Assembly: GCF_030268885.1 (NCBI RefSeq)
Contig: NZ_BSSA01000011.1
Span: 124,001 to 188,000, forward strand
Origin: Kitasatospora phosalacinea
GTDB lineage: Bacteria; Actinomycetota; Actinomycetes; Streptomycetales; Streptomycetaceae
Direction: 5' to 3'
Length of the DNA stretch: 64,000 nucleotides
The position numbers and the translations under genes are program-made. Shown in pieces: positions 24,850 to 36,348 of the stretch; the stretch's first letter is position 1, and every line of letters starts with the position of its first letter. The notes under the pieces were generated by a model that searched no databases, was not told the DNA's origin, and worked only from the letters and a program-made list of their open reading frames with translations.

Positions 24850-24865
24850 TCGACACGCGTGTCGA
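24850..24865. promoter_or_regulatory. Perfect 16-bp palindrome at a predicted transcription start
   Basis: TCGACACGCGTGTCGA. TATTAT at 24845-24850 could be the -10 of the deacetylase gene, which places the palindrome over the start point, a typical repressor position. It does not match LexA, CIRCE or the iron box. Confidence 0.4.
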
Positions 24866-24884
24866 GGACGAGCGGGGGACATCG

Positions 24885-25772
24885 GTGATGCAGCGGGTAC
24901 GGGTCGGGTACGGGGCGGGTGCCCTCGCGGTGCTGCTGGCGGCCAGCGGGTGCAGCAGCGGGTCCGGGCCCGCCGACTCCCGGGACGTCCCGGCCGGGCC
25001 GGTCGCCGCCGCCTCCCCGGCCCCCTCCGCCTCCGGCGCCCCCTCGGCGCCCGCGCAGGACGCGGTCAGCGAGGCCACCTGGGCGAAGTGGGGCGTCAAG
25101 CCGCTGCCCAAGGCGCCCGCCCCGCCCGCCGACCGGCCGGTCAAGCTCACCAGGACCGGCCCCGTGCCGGTGTTCAGCGAAGTCCCGACCGGTGACAAGG
25201 TCGTGTTCGTCACCATCGACGACGGGGCCGAGAAGGACCCGAAGTTCGTCGAGATGCTCACCGAGCTGAAGGTGCCGATCACGATGTTCCTGACCAAGGA
25301 CATCGTCAAGAACGACTACGCCTACTTCAAGCCGCTGCAGGCGCTCGGCAACAGCATCCAGAACCACACCGTCAGCCACCCGGTGATGAGCAAGCTCCCG
25401 GCCGCCCAGCAGAAGGCGCAGATCTGCGACGACCAGGCGGCCCTCACCGAGCAGTACGGCACCGCCCCGTACCTGTTCCGCCCGCCCTACGGCGACGGCG
25501 CCAACACGGCCGCCCTGAACACCGCCGTCCAGGAGTGCGGGCCGCGCGCCGTGGTGCTGTGGCGGGAGTCCATGCAGATCCACGACATGCAGTACCAGGC
25601 CGCCGACAAGAAGCTCAGGAACGGCGACATCATCCTCGCCCACTTCCGCGGCCCGTCCGAGCTCAAGGGCGAGACCATGACCCAGATGTTCGCCGAACTG
25701 CTCAACCGGATCCAGGAGCAGGGCTTCGCCGTCGCCCGCCTCGACGACTACGTGGCCGGGCCCACCGGCTGA
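24885..25772 (+). CDS. Polysaccharide deacetylase lipoprotein (NodB domain)
   Basis: A 295-residue secreted lipoprotein with a signal peptide ending at the lipobox cysteine near residue 25 (AASGC), then a Pro/Ala/Ser linker and the NodB catalytic domain from about 105. All metal and catalytic motifs are canonical: TIDDG, NHTVSHP for the zinc histidines, and RPPYGDG. It therefore probably removes N-acetyl groups from peptidoglycan or chitin-type glycan at the cell surface. ATG 24885 and 24888 are adjacent in-frame starts. The 3' end overlaps the convergent methyltransferase gene by 25 nt. Confidence 0.88.
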   Translation: MMQRVRVGYGAGALAVLLAASGCSSGSGPADSRDVPAGPVAAASPAPSASGAPSAPAQDAVSEATWAKWGVKPLPKAPAPPADRPVKLTRTGPVPVFSEVPTGDKVVFVTIDDGAEKDPKFVEMLTELKVPITMFLTKDIVKNDYAYFKPLQALGNSIQNHTVSHPVMSKLPAAQQKAQICDDQAALTEQYGTAPYLFRPPYGDGANTAALNTAVQECGPRAVVLWRESMQIHDMQYQAADKKLRNGDIILAHFRGPSELKGETMTQMFAELLNRIQEQGFAVARLDDYVAGPTG

Positions 25773-26926
25773 CCCAGCATCATCACCGGGCCGGCCGCGG
25801 TGCGGGCCACGATCACCGTCACCGCGTTCGGCCCGGCCGGCTTCAGCTGCCGCCGCAGCTCCTCCGGCACCACCGACGCCCCGCGCTTCTTGACCACCAC
25901 GGTGCCGATCCGGCGCTCCTTCACCAGCGCCTTCAGCCGTTTGACCTGGAACGGCAGCACGTCGGTCAGCTCGTACGCCTGCGCGTACGGGGTCGGGCGC
26001 AGCTCGTCCGAGGTGACGTAGGCGATCATCGGGTCGATCAGCCGCCCGTGCACCGCCGCCACCACCTCCGCCACCATCCGGCCCCGGATCACCGCGCCGT
26101 CCGGCTCGTACAGGTAGCGCCCCACCGGGCCCACCGGCGGGTCGGGCAGCGCGCCGCCGGAGAGCGAGTGCGGGCCCGGCAGCAGCGTCGCCCGGTACGG
26201 CTCGGCGGCGGCCGTGCCGAACCACAGCACCGCCTCCTTCACCTCGCCCCGGTCCGACACCCACTCCGCCTCGGCGCCCTCCGGCACCAGCTCGTGCGGG
26301 ATGCCCGGCGCCACCTTCAGCGCCCCGAACGGGGCGCTGCGGGCCGCCTCCACCGCCCAGGACAGCGGCGGCGAGTACGCCTCGGGGTCGAACACCCGGC
26401 CGCGCGAGGTGCGCCGCGCCGGGTCGGTGAAGACCGCGTCGAAGCCCGCGGTGTCCACGTCCGCGACGTCCGCCCGGCGGACCTCCACCAGCTCCGCCAC
26501 GCCCAGCGCCGCCGCGTTCGCCCGGGCCACCTCGCAGGTCAGCTCGTCCCGGTCCACCGCCAGCACCGCGATCCCGGCCCGGGCCAGCGCGACCGCGTCC
26601 CCGCCGATCCCGCAGCACAGGTCGGCCAGCCGCCGCACCCCCAGCGCCGCGAACCGGCCCGCCCGCCACTCGGCCACCGGGCGGCGGGTCGCCTGCTCCA
26701 CCCCGGGCTGGGTGAAGTACATCGACGCGGCGTCCGCCCCGAACTTCGCCTCCGCCCGCTGCCGCAGCCGGGCCTGCTCGAACGCCGCCCGCACCAGCTC
26801 CGCCGGGTGCTCCCGCCGCAGCGCGGTCGCCAGCGCCAGCTCCCGCTCCGCCGTGAACCCCTGCAACTCGGCCAGCAGCGCCTGCCCCTGCTCGGTCAGC
26901 AGCGCCCGGAACGACTCGATCTCCAC
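25748..26926 (-). CDS. Class I SAM-dependent methyltransferase with C-terminal THUMP-like domain
   Basis: A 392-residue protein. A helical N-terminal region (about 1-95) precedes the Rossmann methyltransferase core: LADLCCGIGGDAVALARAG as motif I, VLAVDRDE as motif II and AVFTDPARR, the catalytic-type DPxR motif. The C-terminal ~110 residues, including FQVKRLKALVKERRIGTVVVKKRG, are of the THUMP-like kind found in some RNA or nucleic-acid methyltransferases. Target unknown. The start is read as GTG. It overlaps the deacetylase gene tail-to-tail by 25 nt. Confidence 0.8.
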   Translation of the reverse strand: MEIESFRALLTEQGQALLAELQGFTAERELALATALRREHPAELVRAAFEQARLRQRAEAKFGADAASMYFTQPGVEQATRRPVAEWRAGRFAALGVRRLADLCCGIGGDAVALARAGIAVLAVDRDELTCEVARANAAALGVAELVEVRRADVADVDTAGFDAVFTDPARRTSRGRVFDPEAYSPPLSWAVEAARSAPFGALKVAPGIPHELVPEGAEAEWVSDRGEVKEAVLWFGTAAAEPYRATLLPGPHSLSGGALPDPPVGPVGRYLYEPDGAVIRGRMVAEVVAAVHGRLIDPMIAYVTSDELRPTPYAQAYELTDVLPFQVKRLKALVKERRIGTVVVKKRGASVVPEELRRQLKPAGPNAVTVIVARTAAGPVMMLGQPVGPAT

Positions 26927-26948
26927 CGCACCATTGTCCCGGCTCGGA

Positions 26949-27263
26949 TCAGTGCGCCAGCACCGAGAACACCACCGCCGCCAGCGCGGGGGCGGCCAGC
27001 CCCACGGACAGCGGTGCGATCCGGTAGCCCCGCCGGACGGTCGCCACCACCGCCACCACCGGCACCGCCACCCCCAGCACCCCCACCGCCGCGCACAGCG
27101 CCACCAGCGCCCCGGCCCCGCCCCCGCGCTCGGACGCCTCGGCCAGCGCGAACACCGCCAGCACGAACGCGTGGGGCACCGCGCACAGCAGCGGCACCGA
27201 CAGGGCCACCAGCCACACCGCGTGGAACGCGTCCCGCCCCGCGGACGGTCGTCTCGTCGTCAT
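26949..27263 (-). CDS. Small polytopic membrane protein
   Basis: A 104-residue protein starting at MTTRRPSAG (ATG 27263), with three predicted hydrophobic segments rich in Ala/Val/Leu (about 15-38, 45-70, 80-102). No conserved motif recognised. It is divergent from groES; the intergenic region between them carries the CIRCE operators. It ends 23 nt upstream of the methyltransferase start, so the two may be co-transcribed. Confidence 0.6.
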   Translation of the reverse strand: MTTRRPSAGRDAFHAVWLVALSVPLLCAVPHAFVLAVFALAEASERGGGAGALVALCAAVGVLGVAVPVVAVVATVRRGYRIAPLSVGLAAPALAAVVFSVLAH

Positions 27264-27352
27264 GGGCCGAGCCTGGCAGGGGATCCGGGCCGCCGCCTGA
27301 GTAGCCGTACTCGGGGGCACCCGGGTCGAACGGAAACTCGACCGCGACGTCG

Positions 27353-27379
27353 TTGGCACTCTGGTTGACTGAGTGCTAA
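27353..27379 (+). promoter_or_regulatory. CIRCE operator (HrcA site) upstream of groES
   Basis: Exact TTGGCACTC-N9-GAGTGCTAA. This is the HrcA-controlled heat-shock operator and overlaps the -35 region of the groES promoter. Confidence 0.95.
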
Positions 27380-27393
27380 CAGCGTCCTAAGGT
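27365..27393 (+). promoter_or_regulatory. groES-groEL1 promoter
   Basis: -35 TTGACT (27365-27370) and -10 TAAGGT (27388-27393), 17-nt spacing. The -35 lies inside the first CIRCE spacer and the start would fall at the second CIRCE-like repeat, explaining tight HrcA repression. Confidence 0.65.
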
Positions 27394-27398
27394 CGTCT

Positions 27399-27426
27399 CT
27401 GGCACTCCCCCCAGGGAGAGTGCTAA
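27399..27426 (+). promoter_or_regulatory. Second, imperfect CIRCE element
   Basis: CTGGCACTC-N10-GAGTGCTAA: one mismatch in the left arm and a spacer one base longer than canonical. It lies at the predicted transcription start. Confidence 0.75.
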
Positions 27427-27521
27427 CGCGATGAAGCGCGTCCGACCCCCGCGACGGCGGCCGCGAAGACTCGCCACCTACCTGTTAGACAACCCCGTAA
27501 TCTCCGAAGGGGAGCTCGGAC

Positions 27522-27827
27522 GTGACCACCAGCAGCAAGGTTGCCATCAAGCCGCTCGAGGACCGCATCGTGGTCCAGCCGCTCGACGCCGAGACCACCA
27601 CCGCCTCCGGCCTGGTGATCCCGGACACCGCCAAGGAGAAGCCCCAGGAGGGCGTCGTCCTGGCCGTCGGCCCGGGCCGCTTCGAGGACGGCCAGCGTCT
27701 GCCGCTCGACGTCGCCGTCGGTGACATCGTCCTGTACTCGAAGTACGGCGGCACCGAGGTGAAGTACCAGGGCGAGGAGTACCTCGTCCTCTCGGCCCGC
27801 GACGTCCTCGCGATCATCGAGAAGTAA
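27522..27827 (+). CDS. groES: 10-kDa co-chaperonin GroES
   Basis: The heptameric lid of the GroEL chaperonin. 101 residues, with [13 protein letters not shown] at the N terminus, the mobile loop [24 protein letters not shown] and [20 protein letters not shown] start with GGGGAG about 10 nt upstream. It is transcribed with groEL1 after 117 nt and controlled by the CIRCE elements upstream. Confidence 0.97.
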   Translation: MTTSSKVAIKPLEDRIVVQPLDAETTTASGLVIPDTAKEKPQEGVVLAVGPGRFEDGQRLPLDVAVGDIVLYSKYGGTEVKYQGEEYLVLSARDVLAIIEK

Positions 27828-27857
27828 GACGTCCGCGCAGTAAAGACGTCCCAGCCC

Positions 27858-27896
27858 CGCCCCGGATCCGTGTCGCACCGACAGGGGCCCGGGGCG
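27858..27896 (+). other. Stem-loop between groES and groEL1
   Basis: 8-bp GC stem (27858-27865 with 27889-27896) and a 23-nt loop. It may attenuate transcription or mark a processing point, giving unequal groES and groEL1 mRNA; no experimental claim is made. Confidence 0.4.
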
Positions 27897-27932
27897 CGGT
27901 TGTTGCTCCACGCACGCAGACTGAACCCCTGA

Positions 27933-29579
<1,647 letters not shown>

Positions 29580-29600
29580 GGCGCTAGCCGCCAGGCACTG

Positions 29601-29676
29601 AAGGGCGCGAGGAACTGCGCGACCGACCCCGCACTCCCGTGGTGCGGGGCTCGGACCGCCGGGACCTCGCGCCCTT
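29601..29676 (+). terminator. Two-tier hairpin terminator after groEL1
   Basis: Outer 12-bp stem 29601-29612 with 29665-29676, and inner 8-bp stem CCCCGCAC/GTGCGGGG (29627-29634, 29642-29649). The outer arm AAGGGCGCGAGGAACTGCGC resembles a repeat that I recall as abundant in intergenic regions of streptomycete genomes. Confidence 0.7.
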
Positions 29677-29706
29677 TCGCGTGCGCGGGGCGCGCGGCGG
29701 GTTCCG

Positions 29707-29712
29707 TACAGT
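29707..29712 (+). promoter_or_regulatory. -10 element for the LysR-family gene
   Basis: TACAGT, 7 nt before GTG 29720. No ribosome-binding site, so a leaderless mRNA is likely. Confidence 0.45.
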
Positions 29713-29719
29713 TGACCGC

Positions 29720-30721
29720 GTGATCGAAGCCCGCCACCTCCGCGTCCTGCACGCCGTCGCCCGGACCGGGTCGTTCTCCGCCGCGGCGCGGGAGCTGGGG
29801 TGCACGCAGCCCGCGGTGAGCCAGCAGATGAAGGCCCTGGAGAAGGCGGTGGACACCCCGCTGGTGGTGCGGGCCGGGCGGGAGATGCAGCTGAGCGAGG
29901 CCGGACGGGTGCTGCTGCGGCACGCGGACGGGATCCTCGCCGGGCTGTCGGCCGCCGAGGAGGAGGTCGCGGCGATCGCCGGGCTGCGGGCGGGCCGGGT
30001 GCGGCTGGTCTCGTTCCCGACGGCGAGCTCGACGCTGGTGCCGCGGTCGGTGGCGCAGGTGCGGGCGGCGCACCCGGGGGTGCGGGTCTCGCTGGTGGAG
30101 GCGGAGCCGACCCAGGCGCTGGCGATGCTGCGCGGCGGGGAGTGCGAGGTGGCGCTGGCGTTCCGGTACCCGGACTCGCAGGGCGGGCTGAGCCTGCCGT
30201 CCCCGCACGCGACGCTGCGTGAGGCGCGGGCCGAGGCGGCGCTGGAGGCGGCGGCGACGGCGGCCGCGAACGACTGGTCGGAGCTGGTGGTGCGCCCGCT
30301 GCTGGACGATCCGCTGGTGGGCCTGGTCCCGGCCGGGCACCCGCTCGCGGGCCGCGGCGAGGACGCGCCGGTGGACCTGTCCGAGCTGGCGGGGGAGCAG
30401 TGGATCGCGGGCTGCCCGCAGTGCCGGGGCCACCTGGTGGAGCTGTGCACGGACGCGGGCTTCGCGCCGTCGATCGAGTTCGCGACGGACGACTACCCGG
30501 CGGTGGTGGGCCTGGTGGGCGCGGGCCTGGGGGTGGCGGTGCTGCCGGGGCTGGCGCTGGAGTCGGTGCGGCACCCGGGGGTGGCGGCGGTGCCGGTGCG
30601 GGTGGCGTCGGGGGAGCCGGCCCGGCGCGAGGTGGTGGCGCTGACCCTGCCGGACCTGCTGGGGGTTCCGGCGGTGGCGCTGATGCTGGAGCAGCTCGCG
30701 GCGGCGGCCGCCGCCCGCTGA
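29720..30721 (+). CDS. LysR-family transcriptional regulator
   Basis: A 333-residue regulator. The N-terminal winged helix-turn-helix (about 1-60) reads HLRVLHAVARTGSFSAAARELGCTQPAVSQQMKALEKAV, and the effector-binding periplasmic-binding-like domain follows (from about 90). Effector and targets are unknown. Neither neighbour is divergently placed as in a textbook LysR target pair: groEL1 lies upstream in the same direction and whiD is convergent downstream. GTG 29720 is chosen because the HTH begins directly there. Confidence 0.88.
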   Translation: MIEARHLRVLHAVARTGSFSAAARELGCTQPAVSQQMKALEKAVDTPLVVRAGREMQLSEAGRVLLRHADGILAGLSAAEEEVAAIAGLRAGRVRLVSFPTASSTLVPRSVAQVRAAHPGVRVSLVEAEPTQALAMLRGGECEVALAFRYPDSQGGLSLPSPHATLREARAEAALEAAATAAANDWSELVVRPLLDDPLVGLVPAGHPLAGRGEDAPVDLSELAGEQWIAGCPQCRGHLVELCTDAGFAPSIEFATDDYPAVVGLVGAGLGVAVLPGLALESVRHPGVAAVPVRVASGEPARREVVALTLPDLLGVPAVALMLEQLAAAAAAR

Positions 30722-30815
30722 GCGCGGCGGCCGCCGGGGACGGGCGGGCGACGCGTCCGCGCGGTGCGTTCCGCTGCGGCGGGGACGGCCGTGGCGGGGG
30801 CGGGGCGGGCGTGGT

Positions 30816-31142
30816 TCAGCGGCGGATGGTCTGCGGCATCGCCAGCGGCACTTCGGCCAGCCGGTTGCGCGAGCGGCCGAGCAGTTCCTCGCGCTCGTCC
30901 TCGGTCATGCCGCCCCACACCCCGTAGGGCTCGCGGACGGCCAGGGCGTGGGCCGCGCACTGGGCGCGCACCGGGCAGCGCATGCAGACCTCCTTGGCGC
31001 TCGTCTCGCGGGAGGTCCGGGCCGCGCCGCGCTCGCCCTCGGGGTGGAAGAAGAGCGAACTGTCGACGCCGCGGCAGGCTGCGGAGAGCTGCCAGTCCCA
31101 GAGGTCTGCGTTGGGGCCTGGGAGGCGGGAGAAATCTGCCAT
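30816..31142 (-). CDS. whiD: WhiB-family [4Fe-4S] regulator WhiD
   Basis: A sporulation regulator whose family binds a 4Fe-4S cluster and region 4 of the principal sigma factor. 108 residues with cluster ligands Cys23, Cys53, Cys56 and Cys62, the GVWGG turn (YGVWGGMTEDEREEL) and a basic C-terminal stretch. The cysteine spacing and the opening MADFSRLPGPNADLWDWQL match WhiD as I recall it, and the position next to bldM agrees. The C-terminal tail beyond the Arg-rich segment is short. GAAGGGA lies 7 nt before the ATG. Convergent with the LysR gene. Confidence 0.93.
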   Translation of the reverse strand: MADFSRLPGPNADLWDWQLSAACRGVDSSLFFHPEGERGAARTSRETSAKEVCMRCPVRAQCAAHALAVREPYGVWGGMTEDEREELLGRSRNRLAEVPLAMPQTIRR

Positions 31143-31675
31143 GGCACGTTCCCTTCATGGCTCGGGACCTGGCTCCTCGGTCGCGGTCGTTGCGGCGAGG
31201 CTGCACGGGGCCGGTACGGACACCTGGAAATATGACTTACGCCCACTACACGGACAAGTCACCCACAGTCCGGCGAATCAGTCAATGACCCGACAGAAGC
31301 TATAAAAACGGACAAAAGGGGCAAGAGGTTTGAACCCGAATGCTGCACCGATCGGGTGTCCGGCCGGGCGCGGACCTCCTCCCGAGGGCGTGCAGGGCGC
31401 GCACACCGCGCGCGAGCTGCACAAAAGTGCGGCGCGTGCACCGCGAGGTGGCCCCTGCGTGATGGGTTGGCCACGTACAGTGGTGGAGATGGACGTGAAG
31501 CCGTAACTCATTCGAGTGACGGTCGTTGGATGTACGGAGGCGGTCAGAGGGCACGGGACATCGGGGACGGTCGCGCAGCGAGGCGATCGGAACGGGTCCG
31601 TACCGGGGCCGTGTCGGAGAGGTTCGTACCAGCCAGGAGGCTCAACGTGACGCGGATCAGCTGCGGAGGACGGTC
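31143..31675. other. 533-nt divergent regulatory region between whiD and bldM
   Basis: No credible ORF: the short open frames here carry AT-rich third positions unlike the neighbours. It contains a locally AT-rich stretch around 31280-31320, the sigma-BldN promoter at 31502-31529 and about 140 nt of bldM leader. whiD promoter(s) must lie on the other strand, but I cannot place them. Confidence 0.6.
31502..31529 (+). promoter_or_regulatory. Sigma-BldN-type promoter of bldM
   Basis: CGTAAC (31502-31507), 16 nt, CGTTGG (31524-31529), one base from the sigma-BldN consensus CGTAAC-N16-CGTTGA as I recall it. The spacer contains GAGTGAC, a half-match to the BldD box. Known biology has bldM p1 driven by sigma-BldN and repressed by BldD. 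Confidence 0.8.
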
Positions 31676-32287
31676 ATGACATCCGTACTCGTCTGCGACG
31701 ATTCCCCGCTCGCCCGGGAGGCGCTTCGCCGTGCGGTGGCGACCGTGCCCGGAGTGGACCGGGTGACCACTGCGACGAACGGTGAGGAGGTCCTCCGCCG
31801 CTGGGTGGCCGACCGTTCCGATCTCGTTCTGATGGACGTCCGGATGCCCGGCCTCGGCGGGGTCGAGACGGTCCGCCGACTGCTGTCGGCCGACCCGGGC
31901 GCCCGGATCATCATGCTCACCGTCGCCGAGGACCTGGACGGGGTGGCCCTCGCGGTCGCCGCCGGGGCCCGCGGCTACCTGCACAAGGACGCTTCGCGCG
32001 CCGAGCTGCGGGCCACCGTCACCCAGGCGCTGGCCGACCCGACCTGGCGCCTGGCGCCGCGCCGGCTCCGCAGCCCGGACATGGGCGCCGCGCCGACCCT
32101 GACGGCCCGTGAGATCCAGGTGCTGGAGGGGATGAGCCACGGCCGTTCCAACGCCGAGATCGGCCGCGAGCTGTTCCTGTCCGAGGACACCGTGAAGACG
32201 CACGCCAGGCGGCTGTTCAAGAAGCTGGGCGCCTCGGACCGCGCGCACGCGGTGGCGCTGGGCTTCCGGTGGGGCCTGGTCCGCTGA
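31676..32287 (+). CDS. bldM: Orphan response regulator BldM
   Basis: A developmental regulator of aerial growth and spore formation. It acts as a homodimer or as a heterodimer with WhiI. 203 residues, with a receiver domain (acidic CDDS at 7-10, phosphoacceptor-position Asp54 in LVLMDVRMPG, conserved Lys in YLHKDAS) and a LuxR-type HTH from about 138 (LTAREIQVLEGMSHGRSNAEIGREL). No partner kinase is adjacent. ATG 31676 has GGAGGA 5 nt upstream; the frame is open 50 codons earlier, but that part is leader. Sequence and context match BldM closely. Confidence 0.95.
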   Translation: MTSVLVCDDSPLAREALRRAVATVPGVDRVTTATNGEEVLRRWVADRSDLVLMDVRMPGLGGVETVRRLLSADPGARIIMLTVAEDLDGVALAVAAGARGYLHKDASRAELRATVTQALADPTWRLAPRRLRSPDMGAAPTLTAREIQVLEGMSHGRSNAEIGRELFLSEDTVKTHARRLFKKLGASDRAHAVALGFRWGLVR

Positions 32288-32482
32288 GCGGACGCGCGAA
32301 CTGCGCTCGCTCGGACGTGTGACGTTGTGGTCCCGAGGCTGCACCATGGAGTAGTGGAGCACCTCGGGGACCAGCGGACAGGCAGGGGAGGCGGCACGGT
32401 GCACGCGGCGACGGATAACGTTCCGATGCACAAGTCCGGACGCGGTGCCGCGTTTTCCGGCCCGACCAGGCACCATGGACCG

Positions 32483-33226
32483 ATGCGTGACGACGAGGAG
32501 GCCGCCGGGCCCGACCCGGTGCAGCCCGCCCCCGGGGGTGCGGCTGCCGATCCGTCGTCGGCACCGGAGGGTGCGGTGAGCGGCTCCGACGACCGGGCGG
32601 CCGGATTCGACGACCCGTCGGGAGCGGCGCCCCGCCCGCCCGTCCTCGGCGCGGGGACGTCACCGGAGGTGGCCGAACTGGTCGCGGCGGCGGTCCGCGG
32701 GGACGGCCCGGCGATCGAGGCGCTGCTCGGCTACGTGCTCCCGCTGGCGCTGCGCTACTGCCGCGGCCGCCTGGTGCGGCTGCCCGGCGGGGCCCGGCAC
32801 CACGTGGACGACGTGGCCCAGGAGGTCTGCGTCGCGGTGCTCTGCGCGCTGCCCCGCTACCGGGACACCGGGCGCCCGTTCGAGGCCTTCGTCTACGGGA
32901 TCGCCGCGCACAAGATCGCCGACCTGCAGCGGGCCGCGATGCGCGGGCCCGGCTCGACCGTGATCCCGCCGGACGACCTGCCGGAGACGCCGGACGACTC
33001 GCTCGGCCCCGAGGAGCGGGCGCTGCTCTCCAGCGACGCCGAGTGGATCAAGGAGCTGCTGTCGTACCTGCCGGCCCGTCAGCGCGAGCTGGTGCTGCTG
33101 CGGGTGGCGGACGGGCTGTCGGCGGAGGAGACCGGCGAGGTGCTCGGGATGTCGCCCGGCGCGGTGCGGGTCGCCCAGCACCGGGCGCTGTCGCGGCTGC
33201 GGGCGCTGGCGGAGGAGAGCGGCTGA
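32483..33226 (+). CDS. sigD: ECF-type sigma factor, SigD-like
   Basis: A 247-residue sigma-70-family factor. After a ~60-residue Ala/Pro-rich N terminus come region 2 ([51 protein letters not shown]) and region 4 ([45 protein letters not shown]). The whiD-bldM-sigD-guaB order parallels mycobacterial sigD-guaB. The start is uncertain: GTG 32399 has a strong AGGGGAGG ribosome-binding site, but the 28 codons it would add have about 25% A/T third positions, unlike real coding sequence here. I therefore prefer ATG 32483. No anti-sigma gene follows. Confidence 0.85.
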   Translation: MRDDEEAAGPDPVQPAPGGAAADPSSAPEGAVSGSDDRAAGFDDPSGAAPRPPVLGAGTSPEVAELVAAAVRGDGPAIEALLGYVLPLALRYCRGRLVRLPGGARHHVDDVAQEVCVAVLCALPRYRDTGRPFEAFVYGIAAHKIADLQRAAMRGPGSTVIPPDDLPETPDDSLGPEERALLSSDAEWIKELLSYLPARQRELVLLRVADGLSAEETGEVLGMSPGAVRVAQHRALSRLRALAEESG

Positions 33227-35005
<1,779 letters not shown>

Positions 35006-35015
35006 GACCCCGGGG

Positions 35016-35053
35016 ATCCGCCCGGGCCGCGGACCACCGCGGCCCGGGCGGAT
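35016..35053 (+). terminator. Terminator after guaB
   Basis: 17-bp perfect stem (35016-35032 with 35037-35053) with a 4-nt loop, followed by two Ts, 10 nt after the guaB stop. Confidence 0.88.
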
Positions 35054-35173
35054 TTCCGCTGTTCCGGGGGGAGCGGGTGCGCCCCTGGCGGGGCGGGCGG
35101 GCCCGGTACGGGATACTTGGGGCGTGGCCGGGGTGACCCGGTCGGGAGATGGAAAGCAGCAGAAGGGCTCGAA

Positions 35174-36292
35174 GTGACTGAGATCGAGATCGGGCGAGGC
35201 AAGCGCGGCCGCCGGGCGTACTCCTTCGACGACATCGCCGTCGTCCCCAGCCGCCGTACGCGTGACCCGAAGGAGGTCTCGATCGCTTGGCAGATCGACG
35301 CCTACCGGTTCGAACTGCCGTTCCTGGCCGCGCCGATGGACAGCGTGGTGTCGCCGCAGCAGGCCATCGCGATCGGGCAGCTGGGCGGCCTGGGCGTGCT
35401 GAACCTGGAGGGGCTGTGGACGCGGTACGAGGACCCGCGGCCGCTGCTGGAGGAGATCGCCGCGATCACCGACGAGGCGGCCGCGACCCGGCGCCTGCAG
35501 GAGGTGTACGCGGAGCCGATCAAGGCCGAGCTGATCAAGGAGCGGATCAAGGAGGTCCGTGACTCGGGCGTCGTGACCGCCGCGGCGCTCTCGCCGCAGC
35601 GCACCGCCGAGTTCTCCAAGGCCGTGGTGGACGCCGGGGTCGACGTGTTCGTCATCCGCGGCACCACCGTCTCCGCCGAGCACGTCTCGGGCGCGGCCGA
35701 GCCGCTGAACCTGAAGCAGTTCATCTACGAGCTGGACGTGCCGGTGATCGTCGGCGGCTGCGCCACCTACACCGCCGCGCTGCACCTGATGCGCACCGGC
35801 GCGGCCGGCGTGCTGGTCGGCTTCGGCGGCGGCGCCGCGCACACCACCCGGAACGTGCTGGGCATCCAGGTGCCGATGGCGACCGCCGTGGCGGACGTCG
35901 CGGCCGCCCGCCGCGACTACATGGACGAGTCCGGCGGCCGGTACGTGCACGTGATCGCGGACGGCGGCGTCGGCTACAGCGGCGACATCCCCAAGGCCGT
36001 GGCCTGCGGCGCGGACGCGGTGATGATCGGCGCCGCGCTGGCCCGCGCCACCGACGCGCCCGGCCGGGGCTACCACTGGGGCATGGAGGCCGTCCACGAG
36101 GAGCTGCCGCGCGGCAAGCGGGTGCACCTGGGCACCGTCGGCACCACCGAGCAGATCCTGGCCGGCCCGTCGCACACCCCCGACGGCACGATGAACCTGT
36201 TCGGCGCGCTGCGCCGGGCGATGGCCACCACCGGCTACACCGAGCTCAAGGAGTTCCAGCGGGTCGAGGTCACGGTCAACCCCGGCCGCTGA
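35174..36292 (+). CDS. guaB3: GuaB3-type IMP dehydrogenase-related protein without CBS domains
   Basis: A 372-residue TIM-barrel protein of the actinobacterial GuaB3 group, lacking the CBS insertion. It keeps the AAPMDSVVSP substrate strand, VIRGTTVSAEHVSG and the HVIADGGVGYSGDIPKAVACGADAVMIG phosphate-binding strands. In the loop where IMPDH has its nucleophile (GSICTTR), this protein has GAAHTTR, so the cysteine is replaced by His223. The canonical covalent mechanism is therefore not possible and the real reaction is unknown. GTG 35174 is chosen for GAAGGG 6 nt upstream. It follows guaB in the conserved order, with a terminator between. Confidence 0.9.
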   Translation: MTEIEIGRGKRGRRAYSFDDIAVVPSRRTRDPKEVSIAWQIDAYRFELPFLAAPMDSVVSPQQAIAIGQLGGLGVLNLEGLWTRYEDPRPLLEEIAAITDEAAATRRLQEVYAEPIKAELIKERIKEVRDSGVVTAAALSPQRTAEFSKAVVDAGVDVFVIRGTTVSAEHVSGAAEPLNLKQFIYELDVPVIVGGCATYTAALHLMRTGAAGVLVGFGGGAAHTTRNVLGIQVPMATAVADVAAARRDYMDESGGRYVHVIADGGVGYSGDIPKAVACGADAVMIGAALARATDAPGRGYHWGMEAVHEELPRGKRVHLGTVGTTEQILAGPSHTPDGTMNLFGALRRAMATTGYTELKEFQRVEVTVNPGR

Positions 36293-36306
36293 CCGCCCCG
36301 TTGAAG

Positions 36307-36348
36307 CCGGAGGGCCCCCGCCGTCACGCGACGGCGGGGGCCCTCCGG
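36307..36348 (+). terminator. Terminator after guaB3
   Basis: Perfect 19-bp stem (36307-36325 with 36330-36348) and a 4-nt loop, followed by GTTT, 14 nt after the guaB3 stop. Confidence 0.92.

Noticed and set aside
24850-24865. LexA (SOS) box at the deacetylase promoter
   Set aside because: The geometry is similar, but the inner arm bases differ from the actinobacterial consensus as I recall it.
31526-31675. N-terminal extension of BldM
   Set aside because: A strong GGAGGA precedes ATG 31676, the receiver domain begins there, and the extension is untypical and lies within the leader.
32399-32482. GTG 32399 as the start of sigD
   Set aside because: It has a good ribosome-binding site, but the 28 codons it adds have an A/T-rich third position unlike coding sequence here. 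Kept only as an alternative.
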